In this document: positions 52,931-62,005 of the stretch, piece after piece
How positions within the stretch are numbered: the first letter of the stretch is position 1
Layout: every line of letters begins with the position of its first letter
Translations under genes and position numbers: made by a program
Notes under the pieces: generated by a model
Seen by the model: only the letters and a program-made list of their open reading frames with translations
Told to the model about the DNA's origin: nothing
Databases searched by the model: none
Assembly (NCBI RefSeq): GCF_013184745.1
Contig: NZ_JAATVU010000032.1
Span: 1-64,000 of the forward strand
Direction: 5' to 3'
DNA length: 64,000 nucleotides
Origin: Mangrovicoccus sp. HB161399
GTDB lineage: Bacteria > Pseudomonadota > Alphaproteobacteria > Rhodobacterales > Rhodobacteraceae

Positions 52931-53737
52931 TCACGGCGTCATGGACCGCTCCATTTCCGCAAGAAGGTCGACGAGACTGTCCTGGTGCAGCTGGATCAGG
53001 CCGCGGGACGAATTGTCGAAGTCGGATATCAGGAAAATCCGCGCCGACAGCGTGACGGCGAACATGATCATCCTGGCAGGCCGGAACGTCCCCTCCGCCG
53101 CCTCGTTCTGCGATGCAAGCCCGACGCCCAGTGCTGCCAGCGCGATGGTGAAGCAAAGGACGATCGGCGACAGCCGGTCAAGGCCGGCAGCCATCCGGAC
53201 GGCGTGGGCATCGAGGACGTCATTGACCGCCTGCACGACCAGCATCTGCACATGGCCCGGAACCTCCTCCGACAGCGCGTCGCGGGTGGCCGGCCAGAGC
53301 TTCGCCTGCTCGGCCAGGGACGCGGCGATCTCCTCCATGGCAAGACCCATGTCATTCCGGGCGGGCTCCGACATCAACCGGGTGCGGGCATAGGCCAGCA
53401 GCTGTTCCCTCAGCGCGCTCCGCCCCGGTTCCGGCAGCAGGTCGGCGCGCAGGAAGGCCGTGCCGATGGCATTGGCCTCATGCACCAGCGCCTGCTTCCG
53501 CGCATCGATGCGGGTCAGGCCGAAGGAATAGGTGAAGGCCAGAACGAGGCCCAGCAGCGCCAGCAGCGCCCCGACTTCCAGATCGCTCTTTGCCTTGCCC
53601 GGCTTCGTCCGCGGCCGGCCGGCCATGCGCGAGGCGCGGCGGCCGTTCCATGCCCCGAGCAGGATGGCGCCCAGGAGGACTGACAGGATGAGCAGCGCAA
53701 AGGCCCAGAGCGGCAGTCCGTAGATCCGGAAGATCAT
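52931..53737 (-). CDS. DUF4239 (bestrophin-like) membrane protein
   Basis: 268 residues. Membrane segments at about 8-30 (LWAFALLILSVLLGAILLGAW), 56-73 (GALLALLGLVLAFTYSFG), about 185-210 (PIVLCFTIALAALGVGLA) and 220-242, with a long cytoplasmic helical region of about 100 residues between the pairs. This is the DUF4239/bestrophin-like arrangement, and RGLIQLHQDSLVDLL at the C-terminus is typical. Role unknown, possibly an ion channel. GGAGG nine bases before the ATG. It stands alone between two gene-free stretches. Confidence 0.78.
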   Translation of the reverse strand: MIFRIYGLPLWAFALLILSVLLGAILLGAWNGRRASRMAGRPRTKPGKAKSDLEVGALLALLGLVLAFTYSFGLTRIDARKQALVHEANAIGTAFLRADLLPEPGRSALREQLLAYARTRLMSEPARNDMGLAMEEIAASLAEQAKLWPATRDALSEEVPGHVQMLVVQAVNDVLDAHAVRMAAGLDRLSPIVLCFTIALAALGVGLASQNEAAEGTFRPARMIMFAVTLSARIFLISDFDNSSRGLIQLHQDSLVDLLAEMERSMTP

Positions 53738-54461
53738 GGCATTGGAACCTCCGCCACAGGGGGAAGGCGGACGGACTCCGCGCCCCGCAGCCAAATCCTG
53801 ACATCGCGCCAAATCGCGATGGCCGAGAGTCAGGCGTTGGCGGTGCCGCTGTCAAGCGCGGCATCGCAGGGACGCAGCAACTGACCCTGTCCTGCCGGGC
53901 GGACGGCGCCGCCGGGAACGCGGCAGCGGCGCAGTGCCGGACGGGCACCGCATGGCCAGAGCGGCGGCTTGCACCCCCGCGTCATCCGCCGTCCCGTCCC
54001 CGCCGGACGCGCACCGCCCGAATTGCGCACCCGCCGGGAAAGCCGCGTCCTGCGCATCTCGGGCGATGGCCTGCCGGACCCGGCGCGCTGCGGACAGGCG
54101 GGACCGGTGCCGGAGGCGCGTTTCCCGGCTGTCCGCCCGGCCTCCCGGCCGCCTCGCCAATGCGCGATCCGGGAGCACGGTTTCCGTCCGTCCGGGTGCA
54201 TGCGCGCTGCCGCGCCGGGCGCGGACGCCTCCCATTCTCTTCGGCAGGCTGCCGCCGCACGGCAGGTCCGGGACCGTTGCGCCCTGTCCGGGGCATGGAA
54301 GACGCCGCTTTGCCCGCGCGGTGGACCGCGCGCGCCCCGTGGCGCGCGGCGCCGGAGACCCGAACGCAGGGCCGAGGGGCGGATGACGCCCTCCGGGCAA
54401 GAGGTTGGGCAATGCCGGAGCGGCTGGCCGCCGGGCCGCGCCGGGGATCCTCTGCCGCCGC
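53738..54461. other. gene-free stretch between DUF4239 and methyltransferase genes
   Basis: Nothing recognisable on either strand apart from the DUF4239 promoter region at the left edge. Translations in all frames are Arg/Pro/Ala-rich without motifs. Confidence 0.4.
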
Positions 54462-55268
54462 CTATTCCGGACGCCGGGCCTTCACGCCCCAGGCGCGGGC
54501 GGGCAAGCGGACGGGCCCGCCGGTGTCCAGCCTCTCTTCCAGCAGCGACTTCAGGGCCGCGCGGCCCTCCGGCGGCAAGCCGAGACAATATCCGGGCGCA
54601 GGCCCGGCCCCCAGCGTGAAGGGGTGCCAGAAGGCCTCGAAATCCGGGAATTCAGTGACGATCTCGATGGCTTCCATCTCCGGATCGGCGAGGCCGGCTC
54701 CGGCCATCAGCCCGGCCAGCCCGTCCCTGGTGCAGAACGGAAACCGCGCGCCCTCGTCGAGATCGGCGGCATTCGGATCGAGGACCGCCGCAGCCTTCCA
54801 GAAGGCGTCGATGAAGCCGATGCCGCCGCCGGGATAGTCCCAGACGTAGAAGGACAGCAGGCCGCCGGGACGCAGGACCCGCTGCATTTCCGCAAGCCCG
54901 GCCGCCCGGTCGGGCAGGAAATTCAGGACGAGTCCGGAGGTGACGACATCCGCGCTGCCATCTTCGGCGGGCAGATGCGCCGCGTCCGCGGTGCGGAAAC
55001 CCGCTCGCGGGTCGGCGATGGCCGCGCGCGCATGGGCCACGAATTCTGCCGAGGCATCGGTCGCCAAGATCGTCGCCGGGGCGCATTGGCGGAGAATGGC
55101 GGAAGTCAGCGCCCCGGTCCCGCATCCCGTCTCGATCCATCTTGCCGCTTCCGGCGCCGCCAGCCAGGCAAGGAACCCGTCCGCCACGGCCCGGCTCCAG
55201 CGGCCCATGTAGCGGTCGTAGCTCTGCCCCGCCGTCCAGGCGTCGAACCTTGCATCGGTGTCCGTCAT
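54462..55268 (-). CDS. class I SAM-dependent methyltransferase
   Basis: 268 residues; motif I WIETGCGTGALTSAIL, then ATDASAEFVAHARAA (motif II), AADAAHLPAEDGSADVVTSGLVLNF (motif III) and the post-motif MQRVLRPGGLLSFYVWDY. This is the UbiE/COQ5-like layout. The start at 55268 has GGGGAGG five bases upstream. Small-molecule or quinone-like acceptors are usual; the substrate is not indicated. Divergent from the HxlR-type regulator gene, which probably controls it. Confidence 0.83.
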   Translation of the reverse strand: MTDTDARFDAWTAGQSYDRYMGRWSRAVADGFLAWLAAPEAARWIETGCGTGALTSAILRQCAPATILATDASAEFVAHARAAIADPRAGFRTADAAHLPAEDGSADVVTSGLVLNFLPDRAAGLAEMQRVLRPGGLLSFYVWDYPGGGIGFIDAFWKAAAVLDPNAADLDEGARFPFCTRDGLAGLMAGAGLADPEMEAIEIVTEFPDFEAFWHPFTLGAGPAPGYCLGLPPEGRAALKSLLEERLDTGGPVRLPARAWGVKARRPE

Positions 55269-55360
55269 GCTTGCCTCCCCTGCTGCCGTCGCCGCCGCGG
55301 CACCCGCGCGCCGCAGTCCGCAACGTCTGCCGCCATTCTGGACAGATGTGCCCTGCACTC

Positions 55361-55383
55361 AAGTTCAATAACTGAAGTTGAAT
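55361..55383. promoter_or_regulatory. TTCAA-N9-TTGAA dyad with AAGTT(C/G)AAT direct repeats
   Basis: In the gap between the divergent methyltransferase and HxlR-type genes, TTCAA at 55364-55368 and TTGAA at 55378-55382 form an inverted repeat. The same segment is also two direct 9-mers differing at one base, 14 bases apart. Candidate operator for the HxlR-type protein. Confidence 0.45.
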
Positions 55384-55413
55384 GCGGGCAGGGCCGCCGC
55401 TAGGCTGGCGCGC

Positions 55414-56103
55414 ATGGGCACGCGACAGGGATATGGCCAGTTCTGCCCGATTGCCCGGGCGGCAGAGATCCTGGCGACCAGATGGACCCCGCTGGTCGTG
55501 CGGGAACTCTATTTCGGCAGCACGCGCTACGCGGATCTGCGCCGGGGCCTGCCCCGCATCTCCAGCGCGCTGCTGTCCCAGCGCCTGAAGGAGCTGCAGC
55601 ACGCGGGAATCGTGACCTGCGCGCCCGCAGCAAGCGGATCCGGCAAGGTGTACGGCCTGACCGAAGCGGGGCTTGCGCTGTTTCCGGTGCTCGAAAGCAT
55701 GGGACGCTGGGCGCAGGCGCATTGCCGCGAGGACATGACCGAGGACGGGAACCTCGATCCGGATCTCCTGATGTGGAACATCCGGCGCAGGGTCGCCGGC
55801 AGCGGCATGGCACGGGACAGGTGTTTTGCCGCAGCTTTCCACTTCCTCGGCGTGCCATCCGCGAAAAGCCGGTTCTGGCTGCTGTTCCGCGGCGGAGAGG
55901 TCGAAATCTGCCTGCGCGATCCGGGATACGCGACCGGCCTCACCGTCACGGCCCATATCCGCACGATGACGCAGATATGGCTGGGCCACCTGCCGCTGGA
56001 GACGGCGATCCGCAGGCGGGACCTGATCCTGGAAGGAGAGCAGCCGGAGATCCGGGACTTCTCGCGCTGGTTCGTCCTGAGCATTCTCGCGGTCCGGGAC
56101 TGA
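55414..56103 (+). CDS. HxlR-family winged-helix transcriptional regulator
   Basis: 229 residues. The HxlR domain occupies about 5-100 (CPIARAAEILATRWTPLVVRELYFGSTRYADLRRGLPRISSALLSQRLKELQHAGIV). The C-terminal 110 residues form a second domain (FRGGEVEICLRDPGYATGLTVTAHIRTMTQIWLG) found in longer members. ATG 55414 is used; a TTG at 55378 lies inside the probable operator and has no better ribosome site. Divergent methyltransferase gene is the likely target. Confidence 0.8.
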   Translation: MGTRQGYGQFCPIARAAEILATRWTPLVVRELYFGSTRYADLRRGLPRISSALLSQRLKELQHAGIVTCAPAASGSGKVYGLTEAGLALFPVLESMGRWAQAHCREDMTEDGNLDPDLLMWNIRRRVAGSGMARDRCFAAAFHFLGVPSAKSRFWLLFRGGEVEICLRDPGYATGLTVTAHIRTMTQIWLGHLPLETAIRRRDLILEGEQPEIRDFSRWFVLSILAVRD

Positions 56104-56407
56104 CCGGACCCGGCCGGGACGGCAGCGCGCCGGTCCTGCGGCATTGCCGGGACGGGAAGCATCCGGCCGGGGCCGCCGCCGCTGGCAGGCACGGCGTGCC
56201 ATGTAGCCGGCAAGGTGCCAGGCCGTCCGGTGCCGCCCGGCGCAGCGGAAGGCCGCGGCGGCGCAATCCCTGCCTGTCCGGCCCGGGCCGCCATGTGCGC
56301 CGGCGGCAGTGGCCGCCACTGGCTGGCACGGCTGGCTTCAAGGAAGCGGTTCGGCCCGGTTCCCGCAGGATGCGGGCCGGGCGCAGGACAGGGTGTTCCG
56401 CCCGGGC
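56104..56407. other. convergent intergenic gap with a short palindrome
   Basis: No gene seen between the convergent HxlR and AraC genes. GGCACG-G-CGTGCC at 56188-56200 is a perfect 13-base palindrome that could form a small terminator-like hairpin for either side. Confidence 0.4.
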
Positions 56408-57448
56408 TCAGCTTCCGGGCGGATTTCCCGAGCCGGACTGGCTGGGACTGCGTCCGGTCCATCTGCGGTAGGCGCGCCAGAAGGCGGTGCCGTCGGCATA
56501 GCCGAGCGCCTCGGCAATCGCCTCGATGCTCCTTCCGCCTTCCTGCAGCAGGCGTTCGGCGCGCTCCCGGCGATGCTCCTGCAGGAGCCCGCTCAGCGTC
56601 GCGCCTTCCTCCGCCAGCCGCCGCTGCAGCGAGCGGCGCGAGGTCTGCAGCAGCCCCGCCATCATGTCCAGGTCGATCGGCCGGGCGCCGAGATTGAGCG
56701 CGATCAGCGCCCGGACCTGGTTGCTGGCAGACTGGCCGCGATGCGCTTCGCCCACCAGCCCGGCGAGGTGGCGGTCGATCAGCTCCAGCATGTCCGGGTC
56801 CTCCTCCCGGCAGACCCTTTGCGCATCCCGCGCCGCGATGACCAGCATGTTGGACGGCTGCGAAAACAGCACCGGCGCCTCGAACCAGCGCGCCACCTCG
56901 CCGGGCGCTTCGGGCGCGGCATGCTGGAAATGCACCTCGACGGGCCGCCAGCGCAGGTCGTATCCCTTCCGGATCAGGCTGCATATCCCTGCGAGGGTGA
57001 ACTCGCTGTCCTGGCGGCAGGGCGCGACCTGCGGCGCGGCAATCAGGTAGCGCAGGCAGAGATCGCCCTCCGCCTCCTCGAGGCTGACCTGCGTGCCGCT
57101 CTGCAGCGCCGAGCTGAAGCGCACCAGGCTGTCGAGCCCGCGGCGGATCGTGGCGCATTGCGCGGCGCGCAGCCCCATCGGCCCGAAACTGCCCGGCCGC
57201 ACCTGCGCGCCCAGCCGCAGCCCGAGATCGGGTTCGCCCAGATGCGCCGCGGCATCCTCGAAAAGGCCCAGGTAGGCAGGCAGCGGCACCGGGGCATAGC
57301 GGTCCTCCAGCACCCGCGAATCGATGCCGCGGCGGCGCAGGAGCGTTCCCAAAGCGCCCGGATCCTCATCGAAGAGCGCGAAAATCGGCTCAAGAATTAT
57401 CGCCCTGACGGACAGGAATTCCGGCAGCGGTCCGGTCCCGGTCGACAT
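56408..57448 (-). CDS. AraC-family transcriptional regulator (OruR/ArgR-like)
   Basis: 346 residues. The N-terminal ligand domain (LSVRAIILEPIFALFDEDPGALGTLLRRRGID ... YLGLFEDAAAHLGEPDLGLRLG) is of the Arabinose_bd type found in OruR-like regulators. The C-terminal AraC helix-turn-helix pair spans about 250-340 (DLDMMAGLLQTSRRSLQRRLAEEGATLSGLL and SIEAIAEALGYADGTAFWRAYRRWTG). The start at 57448 follows a GGGGGA site. Divergent from the permease/amine-oxidation operon, with a 139-base shared regulatory gap, it is the likely activator; relatives respond to amino acids such as ornithine. Confidence 0.84.
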   Translation of the reverse strand: MSTGTGPLPEFLSVRAIILEPIFALFDEDPGALGTLLRRRGIDSRVLEDRYAPVPLPAYLGLFEDAAAHLGEPDLGLRLGAQVRPGSFGPMGLRAAQCATIRRGLDSLVRFSSALQSGTQVSLEEAEGDLCLRYLIAAPQVAPCRQDSEFTLAGICSLIRKGYDLRWRPVEVHFQHAAPEAPGEVARWFEAPVLFSQPSNMLVIAARDAQRVCREEDPDMLELIDRHLAGLVGEAHRGQSASNQVRALIALNLGARPIDLDMMAGLLQTSRRSLQRRLAEEGATLSGLLQEHRRERAERLLQEGGRSIEAIAEALGYADGTAFWRAYRRWTGRSPSQSGSGNPPGS

Positions 57449-57587
57449 TCTGCACGGATCCCCCGTTCTGAAGCGCCACTTGGCGCAGACTATCGGATTC
57501 ATGGCGCGCGCGGCAATGGCCGCTGCGGCAGGTCCCGGCGCTAACCGAGTCCCATTCACGGCACACGTGCAACAGGGACAAGAGAAC

Positions 57588-59018
57588 ATGACCGACATGA
57601 CCGGCGGAAGCCGACTCCAGGGCAACTCGATAGGCCTTGCCCATATCGTATTCTTCGTGGTGGCCGCGGCGGCACCGATGACCGCAGTGGTGGGCGCCAC
57701 GCCCCCGGCCTTCGCCTTCGGCAACGGCGCGGGCGTGCCCGGCGCCTTCGTGCTGGCAGGCGCGCTCTACCTGCTCTTCTCCGTCGGCTACACGGCAATG
57801 ACGCCCTACATCTCCGGCGCGGGCGGGTTCTTCAGCTACATCGCCAAGGGGTTCGGCGGCGCGGCCGGGATCGCCGGCGCCGTGATGGCGCTGATGGCCT
57901 ATTTCGCCATCCAGATCGGAATCTACGCGCTTTTCGCCGTCTTCATGTCGGCCACCCTGGCGCCGCTGGGCCTCGACCTGCCCTGGTGGGCCTGGGCGCT
58001 GGCCGCGCTTGCGGCCGTGGTCTTCTTCGGGCGGCGCAACATCGCCATATCGGGCCGCATCCTCGGCGCCTGCATGCTGGCCGAACTGGCGATCCTGCTG
58101 ATGCTCGACGTGGCCATCGTGCTGAACGGCGGCGGTCCCGAGGGGATGAGCCTGTCGGGATTCCGCCCCTCCGAGGTCTTCGCCCCCGGTCTGGGCGTCT
58201 CGATGGTCTTCGTGCTCGGCGCCTATGTCGGCTTCGAGGCCACCGCGATCTTCGCCGAGGAGGCGCATAGCCCGGAGCGCACCATTCCGCGCGCGACCTA
58301 TGTGGCGGTGCTGCTGATCACCGGCTTCTATGCGCTCTCGACCTGGGCGATCTCGCAGCATTACGGACCCTCCGGCGTCCGCGCGGCGGCGGAGGCATCG
58401 CTGGAGGGCTTCTATTTCGACGCGGCGGCGGAGCTTCTGGGACCGTGGTCCGTGCAGGTGATGAACCTGCTTCTGCTGACCAGCCTCTTTGCCTGCCTGC
58501 TGTCCTTCCACAACACGTTGAACCGCTACTTCTACACCCTGGCCAGCGAGAGCCTGCTGTGGCGCAAGATGGCCCATGTCCATCCCGAGCACGGCTCGCC
58601 GCATGTCGCGGGGCTGGTGCAGGCCGGGCTGGTCGCCCTGATCCTCGCAGCTTTCGCCTTCGGCGCGGCCGATCCCTACACGGTGGTGTTCTCCTGGATG
58701 GCCGGGCTTGCGGTGCTGGCGATCCTCGCCACCCAGATCCTCGTCTCGGCCTCGGTGATCCGCTTCTTCCGCCGCCAGCCCCATGGCCGTTCGCTGCTCG
58801 TGGTGCTCGCCGCACCCGCGCTGGCGACGGCGGGGCTCGCCGCGGCCTTCGTCCTGGTCGGCGCCAACATCTCGATGCTGACCGGCAGCGACAGCGCGAT
58901 CGTGCTCGCCTTCCCGCTTCTCGTGGTCGGAACCGGCCTTGCCGGCGGGCTCGCCGCGCTCGGCATCCGGCGGCGCAATCCGGCGCTCTATGCCGGGCTG
59001 GGCCGCGGCCTCGACTGA
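57588..59018 (+). CDS. APC-superfamily amino acid permease
   Basis: 476 residues with about 12-14 membrane segments. The start IGLAHIVFFVVAAAAPMTAVVGATPPAFAFGNGAGVPGAF and the segment ISGAGGFFSYIAKGFGGAAGIAG match APC transporters; GAYVGFEATAIFAEEAHSPERTIPRATYVAVLL is the conserved APC E-A-S region. First gene of a four-gene plus-strand operon with an ornithine-cyclodeaminase-family enzyme, RidA-like protein and FAD oxidoreductase, so it should import their amine or amino acid substrate. Confidence 0.86.
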   Translation: MTDMTGGSRLQGNSIGLAHIVFFVVAAAAPMTAVVGATPPAFAFGNGAGVPGAFVLAGALYLLFSVGYTAMTPYISGAGGFFSYIAKGFGGAAGIAGAVMALMAYFAIQIGIYALFAVFMSATLAPLGLDLPWWAWALAALAAVVFFGRRNIAISGRILGACMLAELAILLMLDVAIVLNGGGPEGMSLSGFRPSEVFAPGLGVSMVFVLGAYVGFEATAIFAEEAHSPERTIPRATYVAVLLITGFYALSTWAISQHYGPSGVRAAAEASLEGFYFDAAAELLGPWSVQVMNLLLLTSLFACLLSFHNTLNRYFYTLASESLLWRKMAHVHPEHGSPHVAGLVQAGLVALILAAFAFGAADPYTVVFSWMAGLAVLAILATQILVSASVIRFFRRQPHGRSLLVVLAAPALATAGLAAAFVLVGANISMLTGSDSAIVLAFPLLVVGTGLAGGLAALGIRRRNPALYAGLGRGLD

Positions 59019-59056
59019 CCCTCTTCCCGAAATCCAGACCCAGAAGGACCAAGCAG

Positions 59057-60214
59057 ATGAAAGACCTGCAGACACGCCCCGACCTGCCGAAGATCGACTT
59101 CCTCTACCTCTCCGAGGAGGACATGATCCGTGCCGGCGTCACCGACATGCCCGCCTGCGTCGACTGCATGGAGGAAATGTTCGCGCTCCTGCATCGCGGC
59201 GACTACCGCATGGCCGGACCGAACAGCGACAGCCACGGCGCGATGGTGACCTTCCCCGAGACCTCGCCGTTTCCGTCCATGCCGAAACCCACCGCCGACC
59301 GCCGCTTCATGGCGATGCCCGCCTATCTGGGCGGCAGCTTCGGCACGGCCGGTGTGAAGTGGTACGGCTCGAACATCGCCAACCGCGACAAGGGCCTGCC
59401 GCGTTCGATCCTGATGTTCACGCTGAACGACGCCGATACCGGCGCGCCCCTGGCCTACATGTCGGCGAACCTGCTTTCAGCCTACCGCACCGGCGCGGTG
59501 CCCGGCGTCGGCGCGCGGCACCTGGCGCGGAAGGACTCCAGGGTGGTCGGCATCTTCGGGCCCGGCGTGATGGCGCGCACCGCGCTTGCCGCCTTCATCG
59601 CCGCCTGTCCCGGGATCGACACCGTGAAGGTCAAGGGCCGCGGGCAGAAGAGCCTAGACGTCTTCACTGCCTGGGTGCGGGAGAACTATCCGCAGGTCAC
59701 CAGGATCGAAGTCGTGGACGATATCGAGCAGGTCGTGCGCGGCTCGGACATCGTGACCTACTGCGCATCCGCCGAGGTCGGCAAGCCGGAGGACTACCCG
59801 CTGGTCAAGCGCGAGTGGGTCGCCCCCGGCACCTTCCTCGCCATGCCCGCCGCGACCAATTTCGACGCAGGCATGGAAGCGCCCGGGATCCGCAAGGTGC
59901 TCGACAATACCGGGCTCTACGAGGCCTGGTTCGAGGAGGTGCCGAAGCCCGCCCATGTGCATATCCCGCTGATCGGCGTGAAGTTCATGGACATGGTCGC
60001 GGCCGGAACGATGCAGGCCGCTGCGCTCGAGGACCTGGGCGCGATCGTCGCGGGCGACGCGCCGGGCCGCCGCAGCGAGGACGAGATCATCATGATGTCG
60101 GTCGGCGGCATGCCGGTCGAGGATGTCGCCTGGGGCACGGTGGTCTACCGCAACGCGCTGGAGCGCGGCATCGGCGTGCCGCTGAACCTCTGGTCCGAAC
60201 CGGCCCTGCGCTGA
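59057..60214 (+). CDS. ornithine cyclodeaminase / mu-crystallin-family NAD(P) enzyme
   Basis: 385 residues, longer than the usual 315-350. OCD-family features: substrate-side segment FMAMPAYLGGSFGTAGVKWYGSN, LSAYRTGAVPGVGARHLARKDSRVVGIFGPGVMARTAL (Rossmann GxGxxA) and VRGSDIVTYCASA. Members act as cyclodeaminases, alanine or imine/ketimine reductases. Some database entries call close homologues a tyramine oxidase subunit, from memory and unverified. Paired here with a DadA-like oxidase, it may reduce or use the imine that oxidase makes. RBS AAGGA nine bases before the ATG. Confidence 0.82.
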   Translation: MKDLQTRPDLPKIDFLYLSEEDMIRAGVTDMPACVDCMEEMFALLHRGDYRMAGPNSDSHGAMVTFPETSPFPSMPKPTADRRFMAMPAYLGGSFGTAGVKWYGSNIANRDKGLPRSILMFTLNDADTGAPLAYMSANLLSAYRTGAVPGVGARHLARKDSRVVGIFGPGVMARTALAAFIAACPGIDTVKVKGRGQKSLDVFTAWVRENYPQVTRIEVVDDIEQVVRGSDIVTYCASAEVGKPEDYPLVKREWVAPGTFLAMPAATNFDAGMEAPGIRKVLDNTGLYEAWFEEVPKPAHVHIPLIGVKFMDMVAAGTMQAAALEDLGAIVAGDAPGRRSEDEIIMMSVGGMPVEDVAWGTVVYRNALERGIGVPLNLWSEPALR

Positions 60215-60223
60215 GCCCTCCCG

Positions 60224-60241
60224 CCCCGGCTGCAGCCGGGG
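60224..60241 (+). terminator. intercistronic perfect palindrome
   Basis: CCCCGGCTGCAGCCGGGG is perfectly palindromic and would give a 7-base stem around TGCA, 9 bases after the OCD-family stop and 28 bases before the RidA-like start. No T-run; probably a processing or stabilising hairpin within the operon. Confidence 0.5.
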
Positions 60242-60268
60242 CCCTTCCCGATCCCGAAAGGCCCTCCC

Positions 60269-60691
60269 ATGACGAAAATCACCAAGATCAAGACCGGCTC
60301 GAAATTCGAGGACCACGCCAGCTATTCGCGCATCGTCGCGGTGGATGACTGGATCTTCGTGTCGAACACCGCCGGGCGGAACCCGGAAACCAAGGAAATC
60401 CCCGAGGACGTGGGCGACCAGACGCTGCAGGTCTTCGCCAACATCGGGCGGGCGCTTGCCGCGGTCGGCAGCGGCCTGGGCGATGTGGTCGCCAGCCGCA
60501 TCTTCATCCAGGATCCGGCCGATACCGAGACGGTGATGACCATCGTCGGGCAGACCTTCCGCGGCATCGACCCGGCCGCCACCGTCACCTGCCCGCCGCT
60601 CGGCTCCGCCGTCTACAAGGTCGAGATCGAGGTCACCGCCTTCCGCGGCGCCTCGGCGGCCCCGACCGAGCGCAAGACCCTCTCCCTCTGA
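60269..60691 (+). CDS. RidA/YjgF-family protein lacking the canonical deaminase Arg
   Basis: 140 residues, trimeric RidA fold (VVAVDDWIFVSNTAGRNPETKE ... LQVFANIGRALAAVGSGLGDVVASRIFIQD). In true RidA the PARSCVEV segment provides the Arg needed to hydrolyse 2-aminoacrylate-type imines; here the aligned segment is PAATVTCPPLG, with Ala in place of Arg. It therefore belongs to a Rid subgroup with a different role. Position between OCD- and DadA-like genes suggests handling of an imine intermediate of that pathway. Confidence 0.83.
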   Translation: MTKITKIKTGSKFEDHASYSRIVAVDDWIFVSNTAGRNPETKEIPEDVGDQTLQVFANIGRALAAVGSGLGDVVASRIFIQDPADTETVMTIVGQTFRGIDPAATVTCPPLGSAVYKVEIEVTAFRGASAAPTERKTLSL

Positions 60692-60712
60692 GCTGCCCGC
60701 AGGAGCATCGCC

Positions 60713-62005
60713 ATGGCCCCGAAGATCGCCCCCGTGGAAGCATCCGCGGAGCTGCCCGCGCAGACCGAGGTCGCCGTGATCGGCGGCGGCATCGTCGGGC
60801 TGGCAGCCGCGCTGGTTCTCGCCGAGCGCGGCATTCCCGTCACCGTGCTGGAGAAGGGCCGGATCGCGGGCGAACAGAGCTCGCGCAATCTTGGCTGGGT
60901 GCGCAAGACCTCGCGCGCGCCCGCCGACCTGCCGCTGGCGCTGGCGGCCGACCGGCTCTGGGCGGAGCTGCCCGCCCGCACCGGACGCGACGTCGGCTAC
61001 CGGCAGGCCGGGATCATGTTCCTGGCCCGGAGCGAGGCCGAGCTGCAGGCGCATGAGACCTGGCTCGGTTCCGTCAACGGTCTCGGCCTCGGCTCCCGCA
61101 TGCTGGGCGCGGCGGAGATCGGCGCGCTGGTGCCGGGCGGGGCAGGCAGCTGGGCCGGAGGGGTGTTCACCCCGTCGGACGGCCGTGCCGAGCCGACCCT
61201 GGCGGCCAGCACCATCGCCGCGGCTGCCATCGCCAAAGGGGCAAAGATCATCGAGGGCTGCGCCGTGCGGGGCCTGCAGACCTCCGGCGGGCGGGTCAGC
61301 GGGGTCGTCACCGAACGCGGCGAAGTCACTTGCAATGCGGTTCTGCTGGCTGGCGGTCTCTGGTCGCGGCGCTTCCTCGGAAATCTGGGGATTGCGCTGC
61401 CGGCATTGCCGCTGACTTGCTCTGTCTTCCGCACCGCCTCGATGGAGGGGCCGACCGACATCGCCGTCGGCGGTCCGGATTTCTCCTTCCGCAAGCACGC
61501 GGACGGCGGCTACGTCATCACCCAGCGCGGCGCGCTCTCCTGCCCGCTGGTGGCGGACCACCTGCTGATCGGCATGCGCTACCTGCACCTGCTGCGCGAC
61601 CAGCGCGGGCTGCTGCGTATCACCGTGAACCGCCAGAGCCTCGACGACCTGCGCCTGAAGCGGCGCTGGCGGCAGGACCGGCCGTCGCCCTTCGAGACCG
61701 TGCGCGTCATGGACCCGCCGACGATCCCGACGCTGAACGAAGAAGCGCTGGCCAATCTCTCTGCCGCCTGGCCAGCCTTCGCCGGGGCCCGCATCGAAGA
61801 GGCCTGGGCGGGAACGATGGACATCACCCCGGATTCCAATCCGGTGATCGGGCCCGCGGCACGGATCCCGGGGCTGACGCTCGCCACCGGCTTCTCCGGC
61901 CACGGCTTCGGCACGGCCCCAGCGGCAGGCCAGCTCGCCGCCGATCTGGTGACCGGCGCGCCGCCGCTGGTCGATCCGGCCCCCTACCGGCTGGAGAGGT
62001 TCTGA
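60713..62005 (+). CDS. FAD-dependent amine/amino acid oxidoreductase (DadA/DAO family)
   Basis: 430 residues. N-terminal FAD motif VAVIGGGIVGLAAALVLAERGIPVTVLEKGRIAGEQSSRNLGWVRK, a DAO-type substrate domain, and the C-terminal FAD contact TPDSNPVIGPAARIPGLTLATGFSGHGFGTAPAAGQLAADLV. Such enzymes oxidise secondary or primary amines and D-amino acids to imines, passing electrons to O2 or the quinone pool. Last gene of the operon; with the APC permease, OCD- and Rid-like proteins it outlines uptake and oxidation of an amine or amino acid of unknown identity. Only 21 bases separate it from the Rid-like gene. Confidence 0.85.
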   Translation: MAPKIAPVEASAELPAQTEVAVIGGGIVGLAAALVLAERGIPVTVLEKGRIAGEQSSRNLGWVRKTSRAPADLPLALAADRLWAELPARTGRDVGYRQAGIMFLARSEAELQAHETWLGSVNGLGLGSRMLGAAEIGALVPGGAGSWAGGVFTPSDGRAEPTLAASTIAAAAIAKGAKIIEGCAVRGLQTSGGRVSGVVTERGEVTCNAVLLAGGLWSRRFLGNLGIALPALPLTCSVFRTASMEGPTDIAVGGPDFSFRKHADGGYVITQRGALSCPLVADHLLIGMRYLHLLRDQRGLLRITVNRQSLDDLRLKRRWRQDRPSPFETVRVMDPPTIPTLNEEALANLSAAWPAFAGARIEEAWAGTMDITPDSNPVIGPAARIPGLTLATGFSGHGFGTAPAAGQLAADLVTGAPPLVDPAPYRLERF

